The notes under the pieces are model-generated. The model did not search any database, had not been told where the DNA came from, and saw nothing but the letters and a program-made list of their open reading frames with translations. The translations under genes were made by a program, and so were the position numbers. This document shows, in pieces, positions 23,598-31,937 of a stretch of 38,892 nucleotides of DNA (positions within the stretch are counted from its first letter, which is position 1; each line of letters starts with the position of its first letter). This DNA is from Actinomycetota bacterium (GTDB lineage: Bacteria > Actinomycetota > Actinomycetes > Nanopelagicales > Nanopelagicaceae), in contig JAPLBF010000030.1 of the NCBI GenBank assembly GCA_026392825.1, positions 1 to 38,892 of the forward strand, given 5' to 3'.

Positions 23598-24056
23598 ATG
23601 GGAAAAGTAACCGGATTCTTCCACGGTGGAATCACTGTGAAGGATATGGAAAAGTCCCTGGATTTCTACCGCGATGGCCTAGGCCTAACCGTTCATATTG
23701 ATCGAATTCTTGATGGTCCCTACCTCAATGTCGTTCTCGGCCTCACACATAAAACGATACGAGTTGTTTACCTCGATATTCCTGGGGGCGGTTATGTAGA
23801 ACTCCTTGAATACCACGGCATCGAAAGGTTGAGCGCATCATCTCGCCCTTGTGATTATGGAGCTGGCCATCTCTGCCTATATGTCGAAGGCGTTGACGAG
23901 ATCGCAGAGCGAATTTTCGCAAAAGGTTACCGCGCAAGAAGTGAAGGTTGTGTAGATATCAACGCTGGGCCAAATACTGGCGCGCGCTCGATTTATCTAA
24001 TTGATCCCGATGGTTACAACATCGAGCTATTCCAGAGACCGCCAACTCAAAAGTAA
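23598..24056 (+). CDS. VOC-family metalloprotein (glyoxalase/epimerase/dioxygenase fold)
   Basis: A 152-residue vicinal-oxygen-chelate protein with two beta-alpha-beta-beta-beta modules. Likely metal ligands are H9 (FFHGGITV), E68 or E71 (YVELLEY), H91 (GHLCLYV) and E143 (YNIELFQ). The layout resembles methylmalonyl-CoA epimerase and glyoxalase I relatives. A GAGG ribosome site precedes the ATG. -10-like TATAAA and TATAAG lie at 23558-23571 without a clear -35. A second VOC gene of the same layout (29812-30297) sits in the adjacent sugar operon, so both may act on related pathway intermediates, for example as epimerases. Reaction unknown. Confidence 0.85.
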   Translation: MGKVTGFFHGGITVKDMEKSLDFYRDGLGLTVHIDRILDGPYLNVVLGLTHKTIRVVYLDIPGGGYVELLEYHGIERLSASSRPCDYGAGHLCLYVEGVDEIAERIFAKGYRARSEGCVDINAGPNTGARSIYLIDPDGYNIELFQRPPTQK

Positions 24057-24068
24057 ATTACTTTTTTT
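24049..24068 (+). terminator. Weak A/T-rich terminator after the VOC gene
   Basis: AAAAGTAA and TTACTTTT pair around one central base (really a shorter stem with a small loop), followed by TTT. The stem includes the stop codon of the VOC gene. The structure separates it from the convergent SDR gene and may act on both strands. Being A/T only, it would be weak. Confidence 0.4.
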
Positions 24069-24083
24069 ACATAGCCAAAGTGG

Positions 24084-24830
24084 CTACATAATAATTCCAC
24101 CATCTTGGCTCAAGCTCTGCCCAGTTATGTATTTTCCTTCATCGGAAATAAGGAAGTAAACAAAATTTGCTGTCTCTTCTGGTTTAGATGATCGACCCAA
24201 AGGAACAGTTTCTAACCTCTTGCTAGTGAGAGTTTCGAGAGGTATGCCCCTGATTTCAGATAATTTCTGAAGTACGTGATCTTGCATTGGAGTATCAACA
24301 ATCCCAGGGAGAATTGCATTTACAGTAATTCCACGTGGAGCAAGTGCGTATGCCCAAGAGCGAGTCATTGCAAGTAACGCCGTCTTTGAGGAAGCGTAAA
24401 TTGCCGCCTCTTGCGTTGCGGTAAGTCGGGCAGAAACTGATGAGATATTTACGATCGATCCCTTGTCAGGCATTGTTCTGCCGAGGTGGCTCATCAAGTA
24501 CCAAGGCGCTTCGACATTTACTGCGTAAATATCTCTAATATCTTGGGTAGTAAAATCGGTAATCTTCTTTACTCGCATTAACCCAGCCGCATTTACTAGC
24601 GCGTATGCACCGTTGCCAGCCTCAACAACTTTTGCGCGGCCCTCATCATTTGAAAGATCTGCAACTACGTGTTCAATTCCAGGCACTGCTTTGAGACCAT
24701 CGGAATTTACATCAACGCCAATAACCCGCATTCCTTCATCTCGTAGGCGCTCTGCAATTGCGCGTCCAATGCCGCCCGATGCTCCGGTTACTACTGCAAT
24801 TTTTCCTTTTACCGAACTAGTGCCTGACAC
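24084..24830 (-). CDS. SDR-family NAD(P)-dependent oxidoreductase
   Basis: A 248-residue classical SDR: TGASGGIG (15-22), VDVNS after the second strand (D40, NAD-like), N105 in AVNVEAP, S131, Y145 and K149 (YASSKTA), and C-terminal TGQSLSQDGGIIM. The GTG at 24828-24830 is in frame seven bases after AAGGAG; an ATG two bases further upstream is out of frame. The gene is divergent from the ABC sugar operon, with 157 bases between, and convergent with the VOC gene. It probably belongs to the same sugar oxidation pathway as the SDRs at 28144 and 30294. Confidence 0.88.
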   Translation of the reverse strand: MSGTSSVKGKIAVVTGASGGIGRAIAERLRDEGMRVIGVDVNSDGLKAVPGIEHVVADLSNDEGRAKVVEAGNGAYALVNAAGLMRVKKITDFTTQDIRDIYAVNVEAPWYLMSHLGRTMPDKGSIVNISSVSARLTATQEAAIYASSKTALLAMTRSWAYALAPRGITVNAILPGIVDTPMQDHVLQKLSEIRGIPLETLTSKRLETVPLGRSSKPEETANFVYFLISDEGKYITGQSLSQDGGIIM

Positions 24831-24889
24831 ATTGGCTCCTTAAGCTAATCGCCCCTCAATAAGAAATGCAGACTACCCCTGCCAATCCC

Positions 24890-24918
24890 TTGACAGCCAG
24901 GCTTACGAAGTAGATTAT
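24890..24918 (+). promoter_or_regulatory. Promoter of the ABC sugar-catabolic operon
   Basis: A consensus -35 box TTGACA (24890-24895), a 17-base spacer and GATTAT (24913-24918) point toward the binding-protein gene at 24988. This is the best -35 match in the window. The operator palindrome begins seven bases downstream of the -10 box. Confidence 0.7.
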
Positions 24919-24924
24919 TTCTCT

Positions 24925-24942
24925 ACTGGAAACCTTTCCAGT
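24925..24942. promoter_or_regulatory. LacI-type operator palindrome at the ABC-operon start site
   Basis: ACTGGAAACCTTTCCAGT has perfect 8-base arms around CC and covers the expected transcription start. Size, symmetry and the TGGAAA/TTTCCA arms fit LacI/GalR-family operators, which often control sugar operons. No LacI-type gene is in the window. Half-sites recur at 5671 and 18146. Confidence 0.65.
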
Positions 24943-24987
24943 TGAGAGCCAAAATTGGTGCGGCTCTGAAGCTAATGAGGGGTTCTT

Positions 24988-26322
24988 ATGAAAATTACAG
25001 GCAAAGCAATTGCCGCTGGCTCAGCAGTCGCGGTGCTTTTATCTACATTTAGTTTGATTGGTGCATCAGCATCTGTTGATCCCAAGAAAGCATTCCCTAC
25101 TAAACCAGTAACACTAACTATGTGGTGGTGGGGAGAACAGGAAGCTCCTGGTGCTCAAGCTTGGGTCGATGCAACGGTTGCTGCATACAAAAAGAAGCGC
25201 CCTAATGTAACTATTAAAACTGTTTTGCAGACAACTGATGGATTGGTACCTGGATTTGCAGCAGCAGCTGCAGCGAAGAGTGGACCAGACCTTCAATATT
25301 TCTGGGGTGGAATTTATAGCCAGCAACCTGGCTGGGATGGTCAAATAGCCCCAGTTTCAGATTACATTCCGGCTTCTGAGTTGAAGCATTACATCAACGC
25401 AACGACCGAACTTTCTTTTCAGGGAAAAATTTGGACAGCACCTTGGTATGTAAATCCATCTTTCCCAGTACTTGCACGAACAGACATTTTGAGCAAGTAC
25501 AACCAAAAAGTGCCAAAGACATGGACAGAACTTCTCAAAGTTTGTGACGTTCTAAGCAAAGAAGGTGTCCCAACTTTAGCTGGTGGCGTTAAGGATGGTT
25601 GGTTCGGTGGTTGGTTGTATTCAATTATCGGCGGACAATCTGTAACAAATAAAGATGTAGTAGCCGCTGTAGTTGGTAAGCAAAAATTCACTGATGCAAA
25701 GCATGCTGATTGGTGGACTCGCCTACAGGAGACTAAAGACCGTAAGTGTTGGAACTCCGACATCAACTCTCTTGAGCTCTACCAAGCACAACAATTGTGG
25801 AAGGACGGAAAGGCAGCAATGACTGTCGTGGCCGGTCCTGACGCGCCAAACTTCGCTAACGCAGTTGGTGCATCAAAGGTTGTCGTTATGGCTATGCCAA
25901 AGTGGAGTACTGGACAGTTTGCCGGCAAGATGGGCAGCACTTCACAGACCATCGGTATTACGCAGTGGAGCAAGAACAAGGAAGTCGCAGCTGACTTCAT
26001 TATGTTCGGCCACGAAAAAGCGCAACTCGACAGCTGGTACAATCTGACCGGTTCCATGCCAGCTGATGATCGCTTTGACTTAAATTCAGTTAAAGATCCA
26101 GTCAAGAAGGCCTTGTTCAAAAGCGCACTTCCTGGCGCTCCGTACCTAGAGAACTTCATCCCTGCTCAATTGGATGCTGATGCAGTATTTACAAATGTGC
26201 AGTTAGTTCTCGCTGGTACAAAGACCGGAAAGGCAGCAGCTGCAGATATGCAAGCTGTAATGGAGAGATTGCGCAAGACAGATAGAAGTCTTGTGAAGAA
26301 CTTCACCGCTTGGAATAAATGA
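24988..26322 (+). CDS. ABC sugar transporter, extracellular solute-binding protein
   Basis: A 444-residue family 1 solute-binding protein. The N-terminus is a signal peptide: lysines at 2 and 6, a hydrophobic stretch of about 18 residues, and a likely cleavage after GASA near residue 28. There is no lipobox cysteine, unlike most actinobacterial binding proteins. The mature part begins with the typical VTLTMWWWG and has YFWGGIYSQQPGWDGQI and PKTWTELLKVCDVL, as in carbohydrate binders. It is the first gene of an eight-gene operon behind the TTGACA promoter and LacI-type palindrome, and overlaps the first permease by four bases. The aromatic-rich WWWG and WAY-type segments suggest a sugar ligand; which sugar is unknown. 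Confidence 0.92.
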   Translation: MKITGKAIAAGSAVAVLLSTFSLIGASASVDPKKAFPTKPVTLTMWWWGEQEAPGAQAWVDATVAAYKKKRPNVTIKTVLQTTDGLVPGFAAAAAAKSGPDLQYFWGGIYSQQPGWDGQIAPVSDYIPASELKHYINATTELSFQGKIWTAPWYVNPSFPVLARTDILSKYNQKVPKTWTELLKVCDVLSKEGVPTLAGGVKDGWFGGWLYSIIGGQSVTNKDVVAAVVGKQKFTDAKHADWWTRLQETKDRKCWNSDINSLELYQAQQLWKDGKAAMTVVAGPDAPNFANAVGASKVVVMAMPKWSTGQFAGKMGSTSQTIGITQWSKNKEVAADFIMFGHEKAQLDSWYNLTGSMPADDRFDLNSVKDPVKKALFKSALPGAPYLENFIPAQLDADAVFTNVQLVLAGTKTGKAAAADMQAVMERLRKTDRSLVKNFTAWNK

Positions 26323-27251
26323 TCAAAACCGCACCATCGGAGTACCGAGTCACCGCCCCTAGAAACTTAGGGGCGGTGTTCGGCCGTGTGCGCACCTCTG
26401 GACCATTTTTATGGATTCTTCCCGCAGGCTTATGTGTGCTATTTATTTTTGGTTACTCAGTCTTTGATTTAGTACAGCAATCCTTCAAGTACCAAGGGGA
26501 TTGGGTTGGCTTCGAGAATTTCTCGCTGGTCTTAACAGATCCACTTTTTAGAACAGCAATTTTCCACAATTTCTTATTGTTATTTACAGTTCCGATACTT
26601 GCGGTGATGAGCTTTACTTGCGCTGTATTACTTTTTGAAACCCGCAAGGGAATGAAGTTTTATCGGTCAGCAGTGTTTCTTCCATACATTCTTCCAATTC
26701 CTGTAATTGGTGTGGTTTTTGGACAACTCCTGCAGTTAAACGGCGCTCTTAACTCCGCACTTAGAGCAATGGGATTTGAAAGCCTGGCTTTAGATTGGTT
26801 GGGGGATCCAAAGCAAGCGCTGTGGACTATGAGCGGAATTATTATTTGGAAAGAAGTTGGCTTCGGTACCATCCTAATTTTGGCACGTTTGATATCCATT
26901 CCGCTCGAGACTATGGAAGCGGCACGAATAGATGGAGCTGGATTCTTCCGATTACATCTGCAAGTAACGTTGCCACAGCTGCGAGCCGTGATTCTCTTTT
27001 ACATAATCAACGAATCCATAGTTATGGTCTCCTGGGTCTTTAACTATGTATATGTGATGACTAATGGCCAAGGTGGTCCAGGAAATGCAACGGTAGTTTC
27101 TGAGCTTTATATTTATCGCAGCGCTTTTCAGAATAATGCACCAGAGTTAGCCGCGACTGCCGCACTGCTTCTACTTTTAGCAACCCTGGTTTTCATCATT
27201 GGTTTCTTTAGAATTCAAAGAAATATGAGTAAAGGCGTATTTGATGACTAA
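26319..27251 (+). CDS. ABC sugar transporter permease, MalF type
   Basis: A 310-residue inner-membrane protein with about six helices. The cytoplasmic coupling loop EAARIDGAGFFRLHLQVTLPQL carries the EAA motif (EAA...G.........LP) that docks to the ATPase. The N-terminal 25 residues are polar and the sequence FENFSLVLTDPLFRTAIFHN is typical of the MalF/UgpA family. It overlaps the binding-protein gene by ATGA and the next permease gene by eight bases. No ATPase gene follows, so a shared ATPase such as actinobacterial MsiK probably energises it. Confidence 0.92.
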   Translation: MIKTAPSEYRVTAPRNLGAVFGRVRTSGPFLWILPAGLCVLFIFGYSVFDLVQQSFKYQGDWVGFENFSLVLTDPLFRTAIFHNFLLLFTVPILAVMSFTCAVLLFETRKGMKFYRSAVFLPYILPIPVIGVVFGQLLQLNGALNSALRAMGFESLALDWLGDPKQALWTMSGIIIWKEVGFGTILILARLISIPLETMEAARIDGAGFFRLHLQVTLPQLRAVILFYIINESIVMVSWVFNYVYVMTNGQGGPGNATVVSELYIYRSAFQNNAPELAATAALLLLLATLVFIIGFFRIQRNMSKGVFDD

Positions 27252-28086
27252 GACACATACGCCAATCGAAAGAGCGGGGATTACTTCCCGACAATTAATC
27301 CTTATATTAATTACTGCAATGGCGTTAGTGCCTGGTTATTTAATGGTGACCGGTTCGCTAAAAACTCAAGAGGAGTTCTTGAACTCACCCTGGTCACTTC
27401 CAATGAATCCGAATTTTCAGGGTTACGCCGCCGCCTGGAATGATCAATTTCCAACGTGGTTTAAAAATACGTTATTTGTCACGTTGTCAGCTGTGCTTCT
27501 CACAATCTCTTTGGCTGCAACAGCGGCGTGGGGATTTGCTAACTGGAAATGGAAAGGCCGCGATACTTTTTTGGGGATCCTGATCTCTCTGATGGTTGTC
27601 CCGCCTGTTGTTCTGCTAATTCCACTTTTCACTCTAGGCGCAAAACTTGGTTGGATATCAACTTTTCGAATGTTGATCCTGGTCTATGTCGGCCTGATGC
27701 TGCCTTTTTCCATCTATCTTTTGACTAACTTCTTTAGAGCGATTCCCGTAAGTCTCATCGAAGCCGCAAAGATTGACGGAGCATCAGATTTAAGAACATT
27801 TAGATCTGTTGTACTTCCACTTTCTGGTCCACCGTTGATCACACTGACGATTGTTAATTTACTTTGGGTATGGAATGAACTCCTGTTGGCTTTAGTGTTT
27901 CTACAAAGTGATGAGAAGAAGAGTCTTATGGTCGGCATCACCGGATTCCAAAGCCGCTATTCATTATCGATTCCAACCATTATGGCTGGAATGACAATCG
28001 CAACCCTGCCCCTAGTCATCATCTACATTTTTGGCCAACGTCACTTTATAGCGGGCTTAACCGCTGGATCGACCAAAGGGGAGTAA
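27244..28086 (+). CDS. ABC sugar transporter permease, MalG type
   Basis: This 280-residue partner permease has six helices, the early MVTGSLKTQEEFL typical of MalG/UgpE proteins, and the EAA loop EAAKIDGASDLRTFRSVVLPL. The ATG at 27244 is preferred over the TTG one codon earlier; AAAGGCG lies at ribosome-site distance. It overlaps the MalF-type gene by eight bases. It completes the membrane part of the importer, again without an ATPase downstream: the next gene, 57 bases on, is an SDR. Confidence 0.92.
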   Translation: MTKTHTPIERAGITSRQLILILITAMALVPGYLMVTGSLKTQEEFLNSPWSLPMNPNFQGYAAAWNDQFPTWFKNTLFVTLSAVLLTISLAATAAWGFANWKWKGRDTFLGILISLMVVPPVVLLIPLFTLGAKLGWISTFRMLILVYVGLMLPFSIYLLTNFFRAIPVSLIEAAKIDGASDLRTFRSVVLPLSGPPLITLTIVNLLWVWNELLLALVFLQSDEKKSLMVGITGFQSRYSLSIPTIMAGMTIATLPLVIIYIFGQRHFIAGLTAGSTKGE

Positions 28087-28143
28087 GAATCTTGCAAGAC
28101 AAAGTTGCTCACGAGCAGTCAACTCACAAGAAGAGGAAATGAA

Positions 28144-28932
28144 ATGAAGAAGCTAGATCAGAAGGTGGCAATTGTTACAGGCGCTGCACAGGGAATCGGT
28201 CTTGCCATCGCAGAAGAATTAGCACTTGCTGGCGCTCACGTTGCGATATTTGATCTGAAGTTAGAGTCAGCTCAATCTGCGGCAGCGGAGATTACAAAAC
28301 TGGGCGTAACTTCTCGCGGATATGCGGTGGATGTTTCAAATTCTAAAGCGGTAGATGCAGCTTTCGCCCAGGTGGTTTCAGATTTCGGACATCTAGATAT
28401 TTTGATTAACAACGCCGGCATATCAATGGTTGGTCCGCATATAAAAGATCTCACCAATGAAGTTTGGGATTTAAGCCTGGGCGTAATGCAAAGTGGCGTT
28501 TTCTACTGCATGCGTGCCGCAACAAAATATTTACTTCCACAACGTTCTGGCAGCGTTGTTACCATCTCTTCTATCCGCGGTTTCTCTTCTAATCCAGGAA
28601 GAGTTGCATACTGCGCAACCAAAGCTGCAGTCATAATGATGACGGAGGTAGCTGCGGCTGAATGGGCACCCTATGGCGTTCGCGCCAATGCAATCGCACC
28701 AGGAGTTCAGCGAACCCCAATGTGGGATGTTGATGCGGCTTCAGGTGTTGTTAACGAGGAGCGCGTATTGAAAGCAACTCCTGCTGGACGCTTAGGAGAT
28801 CCCAAAGAAGTTGGAAAGCTTGCAGTCTTCCTCTGTTCTGCTGATGCCGAATTTATTAACGGCGATTGCATCACAATCGATGGTGGACTCACAAAGGTTC
28901 CGATTGATGGAATCGTAACTCGGCCAGAATGA
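28144..28932 (+). CDS. SDR-family NAD(P)-dependent oxidoreductase
   Basis: The start is set at the ATG at 28144 (MKKLDQKVAIVTG) because AGAGGAA lies at ribosome-site distance; a longer frame back to 28105 adds an unlikely 13 residues. The 262-residue product is a classical SDR: TGAAQGIG (12-19), D37 after the second strand (NAD-like), NNAG (89-92), S143, Y156 and K160 (YCATK), and C-terminal NGDCITIDGGLTKVP. As the first enzyme gene after the importer it may oxidise the imported sugar to a lactone, the step that would feed the SMP-30 lactonase at 31040. The substrate is inferred only from context. Confidence 0.9.
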   Translation: MKKLDQKVAIVTGAAQGIGLAIAEELALAGAHVAIFDLKLESAQSAAAEITKLGVTSRGYAVDVSNSKAVDAAFAQVVSDFGHLDILINNAGISMVGPHIKDLTNEVWDLSLGVMQSGVFYCMRAATKYLLPQRSGSVVTISSIRGFSSNPGRVAYCATKAAVIMMTEVAAAEWAPYGVRANAIAPGVQRTPMWDVDAASGVVNEERVLKATPAGRLGDPKEVGKLAVFLCSADAEFINGDCITIDGGLTKVPIDGIVTRPE

Positions 28933-29810
28933 CTCATCACACTCTTGCTACCGAAAAGTTAAGCCTATCAGTCCTGCCCGAAAACGGCGCAGCAATTACT
29001 GATGCCGTATTTTCCGGGCAGAGTTTTCTTGCAAAACCACCGTACCAATCGATTGCGCCGAAGCCATTGGGTACAGAGAGTGATTGGGTGGCTGCATGGA
29101 ACGGTGGCTGGCAACCATTACTGCCCAGCGCCGGCGGCGAGTATCTACAAGGCAAACATCCACAAGGTTTTCACGGAAATGCATCGCAAGCGCGCTGGAG
29201 TGTCACAGATTCAAATTCGCATTCGATCTCTCTCAAATGGGCTGCAGAAAACCTCGAGAGCGCGCGAACCATAAATATTTCTGACAATGAGATAAATGTG
29301 GAGTGCTCATTGGTAAATCTGGACGATAGTCCTCGCCCCTTAATTGTTACCGAACATTTGATTTTAGGTTCAGAGTTTCTAAATTCTGAAATTACTTTAG
29401 AGCCGGTAGGGGATGCGCAATTTAGAGAGTTGTCTTATGACGGTTCCGCAAACGGTGCAGAGTTTGCACCGTGGGAGAACTTTGAGCACCGCGGCTGGGC
29501 GACAATTGATAACAATACGCCGGCAAGAATGGGTGTCTTTAGCGACACCTCGTGCGTGAAGGTATGCAATGATTTCTATGAAATAGAAATCTCTTGGGAT
29601 TCATCCAGACTTCCATATCTTTGGATTTGGGAAGAGATGGGGCAATCAAAGGAGCACCCTTGGAGCGGTAAATTTTGGGCTTTGGGAATTGAACCTTCCA
29701 GCGCCGCTGATGGAGTTGGATTAAGTGGTGGAACAGCTTTAACTTTAGAAGTAAATGAGAAATTTGATTGGTCGGTAAATCTAAAAATCCACGAGAGAGC
29801 GAGTAAATAA
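28929..29810 (+). CDS. Galactose-mutarotase-like (aldose 1-epimerase-related) protein
   Basis: A 293-residue beta-rich protein of the GalM/DUF4432-like superfamily. Recognisable pieces are a WNGGWQPLLPSAG segment (about 56-68), HPQGFHGNASQARW (about 76-89) with a histidine where aldose epimerases have one, EHLILG and a C-terminal LPYLWIWEEMG...ALGIEPSS block. It would interconvert sugar anomers or simply bind the sugar of this operon. It overlaps the SDR upstream by ATGA and ends one base before the VOC gene. Divergence from true GalM is considerable, so enzymatic activity is not certain. Confidence 0.7.
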   Translation: MTHHTLATEKLSLSVLPENGAAITDAVFSGQSFLAKPPYQSIAPKPLGTESDWVAAWNGGWQPLLPSAGGEYLQGKHPQGFHGNASQARWSVTDSNSHSISLKWAAENLESARTINISDNEINVECSLVNLDDSPRPLIVTEHLILGSEFLNSEITLEPVGDAQFRELSYDGSANGAEFAPWENFEHRGWATIDNNTPARMGVFSDTSCVKVCNDFYEIEISWDSSRLPYLWIWEEMGQSKEHPWSGKFWALGIEPSSAADGVGLSGGTALTLEVNEKFDWSVNLKIHERASK

Positions 29811-29811
29811 C

Positions 29812-30297
29812 ATGTCAATTCGGGGCGCAGTCCAACACACGGGCTATACAGTAAGCAACTTAGAGCGATCTGTGGACTTCTATGTTCGCATTCTCGGCTG
29901 CAAAGTAATAATGACCCAGGAAAAATCTGGCGGATATTTGGCGGCGATTGTTGGATACCCCAATGCCACTTTAAAGATGGCGCATTTGAGTGACCCAGCA
30001 GGACACCACGTAATTGAGCTATTCGAATACTCAGTACCTGAAATGACTAGAACTGATCTGGAGCCGCGGCTCATAGGAAATGCTCATCTTTGCTTTTTAG
30101 TCTCGGATTTAAATGCAGTTTATGACGCAATAAAAGATGAAGGAATTACTTTTATTTCCGGTCCGGTGGATGTTGATACCGGTGCTAATGCTGGGGGAGC
30201 GGCGCTGTATTTAAAGGATCCCGATGGAATTATTATGGAACTCTTCCAACCAGGCCCAGGAACTGATTCTTACAAGTTATTACTAGGAGAGAAATGA
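29812..30297 (+). CDS. VOC-family metalloprotein (glyoxalase/epimerase/dioxygenase fold)
   Basis: A 161-residue vicinal-oxygen-chelate protein, paralogous in layout to the one at 23598-24056. Likely ligands are H9 (VQHTGYTV), E69 (HVIELFEY), H92 (AHLCFLV) and E143 (IMELFQ). Both proteins share an N-rich loop before LYLxDPDG. GAGCGAG lies 10-16 bases before the ATG, inside the end of the upstream gene. It overlaps the next SDR gene by ATGA. Its place between a mutarotase-like protein and an SDR argues for an epimerase or isomerase step on a sugar-derived keto acid or similar compound, but this is only inferred. Confidence 0.85.
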   Translation: MSIRGAVQHTGYTVSNLERSVDFYVRILGCKVIMTQEKSGGYLAAIVGYPNATLKMAHLSDPAGHHVIELFEYSVPEMTRTDLEPRLIGNAHLCFLVSDLNAVYDAIKDEGITFISGPVDVDTGANAGGAALYLKDPDGIIMELFQPGPGTDSYKLLLGEK

Positions 30298-31037
30298 ACA
30301 ATTTCACCGGACAGGTCGTCATAGTTACTGGTGGCGCAAACGGAATCGGTAAAGCTACTGCCGAATTGTTCTCTGAACTTGGAGCGAAAGTTATTGCCTT
30401 TGATCGTGAACAGGCAAAGGATAATTCAGGCGTAGAAAACGTAGTTTTAGATTTAGGAAATCTTCCCAGCCTAGAAGCAGCGGTTTCAGAGGTTATCAAG
30501 AAACACGGAAGAATTGACGTGCTGGTTAACGTCGCTGGTGTTTCATTCCCCAACCCAATTCTGGAACTTGAAAACGATAAATACTTTAAAACTCTTGATG
30601 TAAATCTTCACGCTCCCGTATTTCTGATGAAGCACGTTGGAAAGGTAATGGTCGCACAGTCATATGGACGAATCGTTAACTTAACCAGCATTCACGGAAA
30701 GTTGAGTGAGCCAACATCTATGGCCTATGACATCAGTAAGGCTGGGCTAGAAGCCGCAACAAGAACAGTGGCACTTGAATTTGCTGAACACGGCGTCTTG
30801 GTAAATGCAGTGGCGCCAGGCTTTGTTGCAACTCGCATGTCCATAGTTGATGGCAAGGATGAGTTAGAAAGTGAGTGGTTTAACAACATCTACATCCAAA
30901 ATAAGCGCTTACCGATTGCTCGCGCAGCGCTGCCTATTGAAATTGCTCAGGGGATCGCCTGGTTAGCGAGCAAATCCAATACCTATATGACAGGACAAAC
31001 TGTCACCATTGATGGTGGATTGTCTGCCAGGTTCTGA
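30294..31037 (+). CDS. SDR-family NAD(P)-dependent oxidoreductase
   Basis: A 247-residue classical SDR: TGGANGIG (12-19), D37 in AFDREQ (NAD-like), N104 in DVNLHAP, S132, Y145 and K149 (YDISKAG), and C-terminal TYMTGQTVTIDGGLSARF. It overlaps the VOC gene by four bases and is followed after two bases by the SMP-30 gene. It is the second SDR of the ABC operon. In non-phosphorylative sugar pathways one SDR oxidises the sugar and another oxidises a later deoxy-keto acid, which would explain two in one operon. This assignment is inference. Confidence 0.9.
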   Translation: MNNFTGQVVIVTGGANGIGKATAELFSELGAKVIAFDREQAKDNSGVENVVLDLGNLPSLEAAVSEVIKKHGRIDVLVNVAGVSFPNPILELENDKYFKTLDVNLHAPVFLMKHVGKVMVAQSYGRIVNLTSIHGKLSEPTSMAYDISKAGLEAATRTVALEFAEHGVLVNAVAPGFVATRMSIVDGKDELESEWFNNIYIQNKRLPIARAALPIEIAQGIAWLASKSNTYMTGQTVTIDGGLSARF

Positions 31038-31039
31038 AA

Positions 31040-31888
31040 ATGACTTACGAAGTAGTTTTCAAAGGAACAGCATTTCCAGAGGCGTTGCGCTGGCATAAAG
31101 GTGATCTGTGGTTCTCAGATATTTTGGCTGGAGTTGTATATCGAGGTGATGTCACAACTGGGCAATTACATAAAGAAGCAGAAATAGCGCCGCTTGTATC
31201 AGGCATTGGTTGGCTGACTTCTGGGGAATTACTTGTCGTGGATTGTGAGAAACGATCAGTATTGCGACGGGGGCCAAATTCAGATTTATCTCTACACGCA
31301 GATTTAAGTGGTCACTGGAAGTTCAACGCCAACGACATGCTCGTCGATGCTGATAACACAGCTTGGGTTGGTACCTATGGTTACAACCCGGAGAGTGAAG
31401 CGCCGGCACCCGCTGATCTTGCTCGAATTGTTAACGGAAAAGTGGACTTTCCGATTGCAGGTCTGGTTTTTGCCAATGGAATTGCTCGGATCGATTCCGA
31501 AAGAATCGTCGTTGCAGAGACTTTTGCAGATCGAATCTCTGTTATTCAAACGAGTGGCGATGTAAAACTTCTCAAACAGATTGATCTTCCGAAGAACTCA
31601 ACCCCCGACGGATTAGTCGTCGATAATCAAGGTTTTGCTTGGATTGCAATGGCGTATTCAGAAGGGATCCTTCGCGTCAATCTTGAAACGGGTGCGATGG
31701 AGCGTGCAATTGAAATACCCGGTAAAGGCGTTTATGACTGCACTTTCGGGGGCCCGAATCTAGACAAATTGTATGTTGCGACTTCAGATACCGACGAAAC
31801 TAATATATTGCGCGATTTACCTGGTGAGATTTTATCTTTTGATCTAACACTCACCCATCCGGGAGTACGCGGATTGGGAAACAAATAG
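31040..31888 (+). CDS. SMP-30/gluconolactonase-family lactonase
   Basis: A 282-residue six-bladed beta-propeller of the SMP-30/LRE family. Metal and active-site landmarks are FPEALRW (E14 region), NDMLVDADNTAWVGTYG (N near 95), FANGIARI and TPDGLVVDNQGFAWIA (D near 190). Such enzymes open sugar lactones to the free acids. It is the last gene of the eight-gene operon and fits directly after a sugar dehydrogenase. The matching dehydratase would be one of the enolase-superfamily enzymes at 111-3392, transcribed from a promoter with a related operator half-site. Confidence 0.85.
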   Translation: MTYEVVFKGTAFPEALRWHKGDLWFSDILAGVVYRGDVTTGQLHKEAEIAPLVSGIGWLTSGELLVVDCEKRSVLRRGPNSDLSLHADLSGHWKFNANDMLVDADNTAWVGTYGYNPESEAPAPADLARIVNGKVDFPIAGLVFANGIARIDSERIVVAETFADRISVIQTSGDVKLLKQIDLPKNSTPDGLVVDNQGFAWIAMAYSEGILRVNLETGAMERAIEIPGKGVYDCTFGGPNLDKLYVATSDTDETNILRDLPGEILSFDLTLTHPGVRGLGNK

Positions 31889-31937
31889 CAGATATAGTTA
31901 TAGGTAGAAGATAACTAAATCAAGAAAGCGGTAGCCC

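Noticed and set aside
28105-28143. Longer N-terminus for the SDR at 28144
   Set aside because: The extra 13 residues do not resemble SDR starts, and a good ribosome site lies inside them directly before the later ATG.
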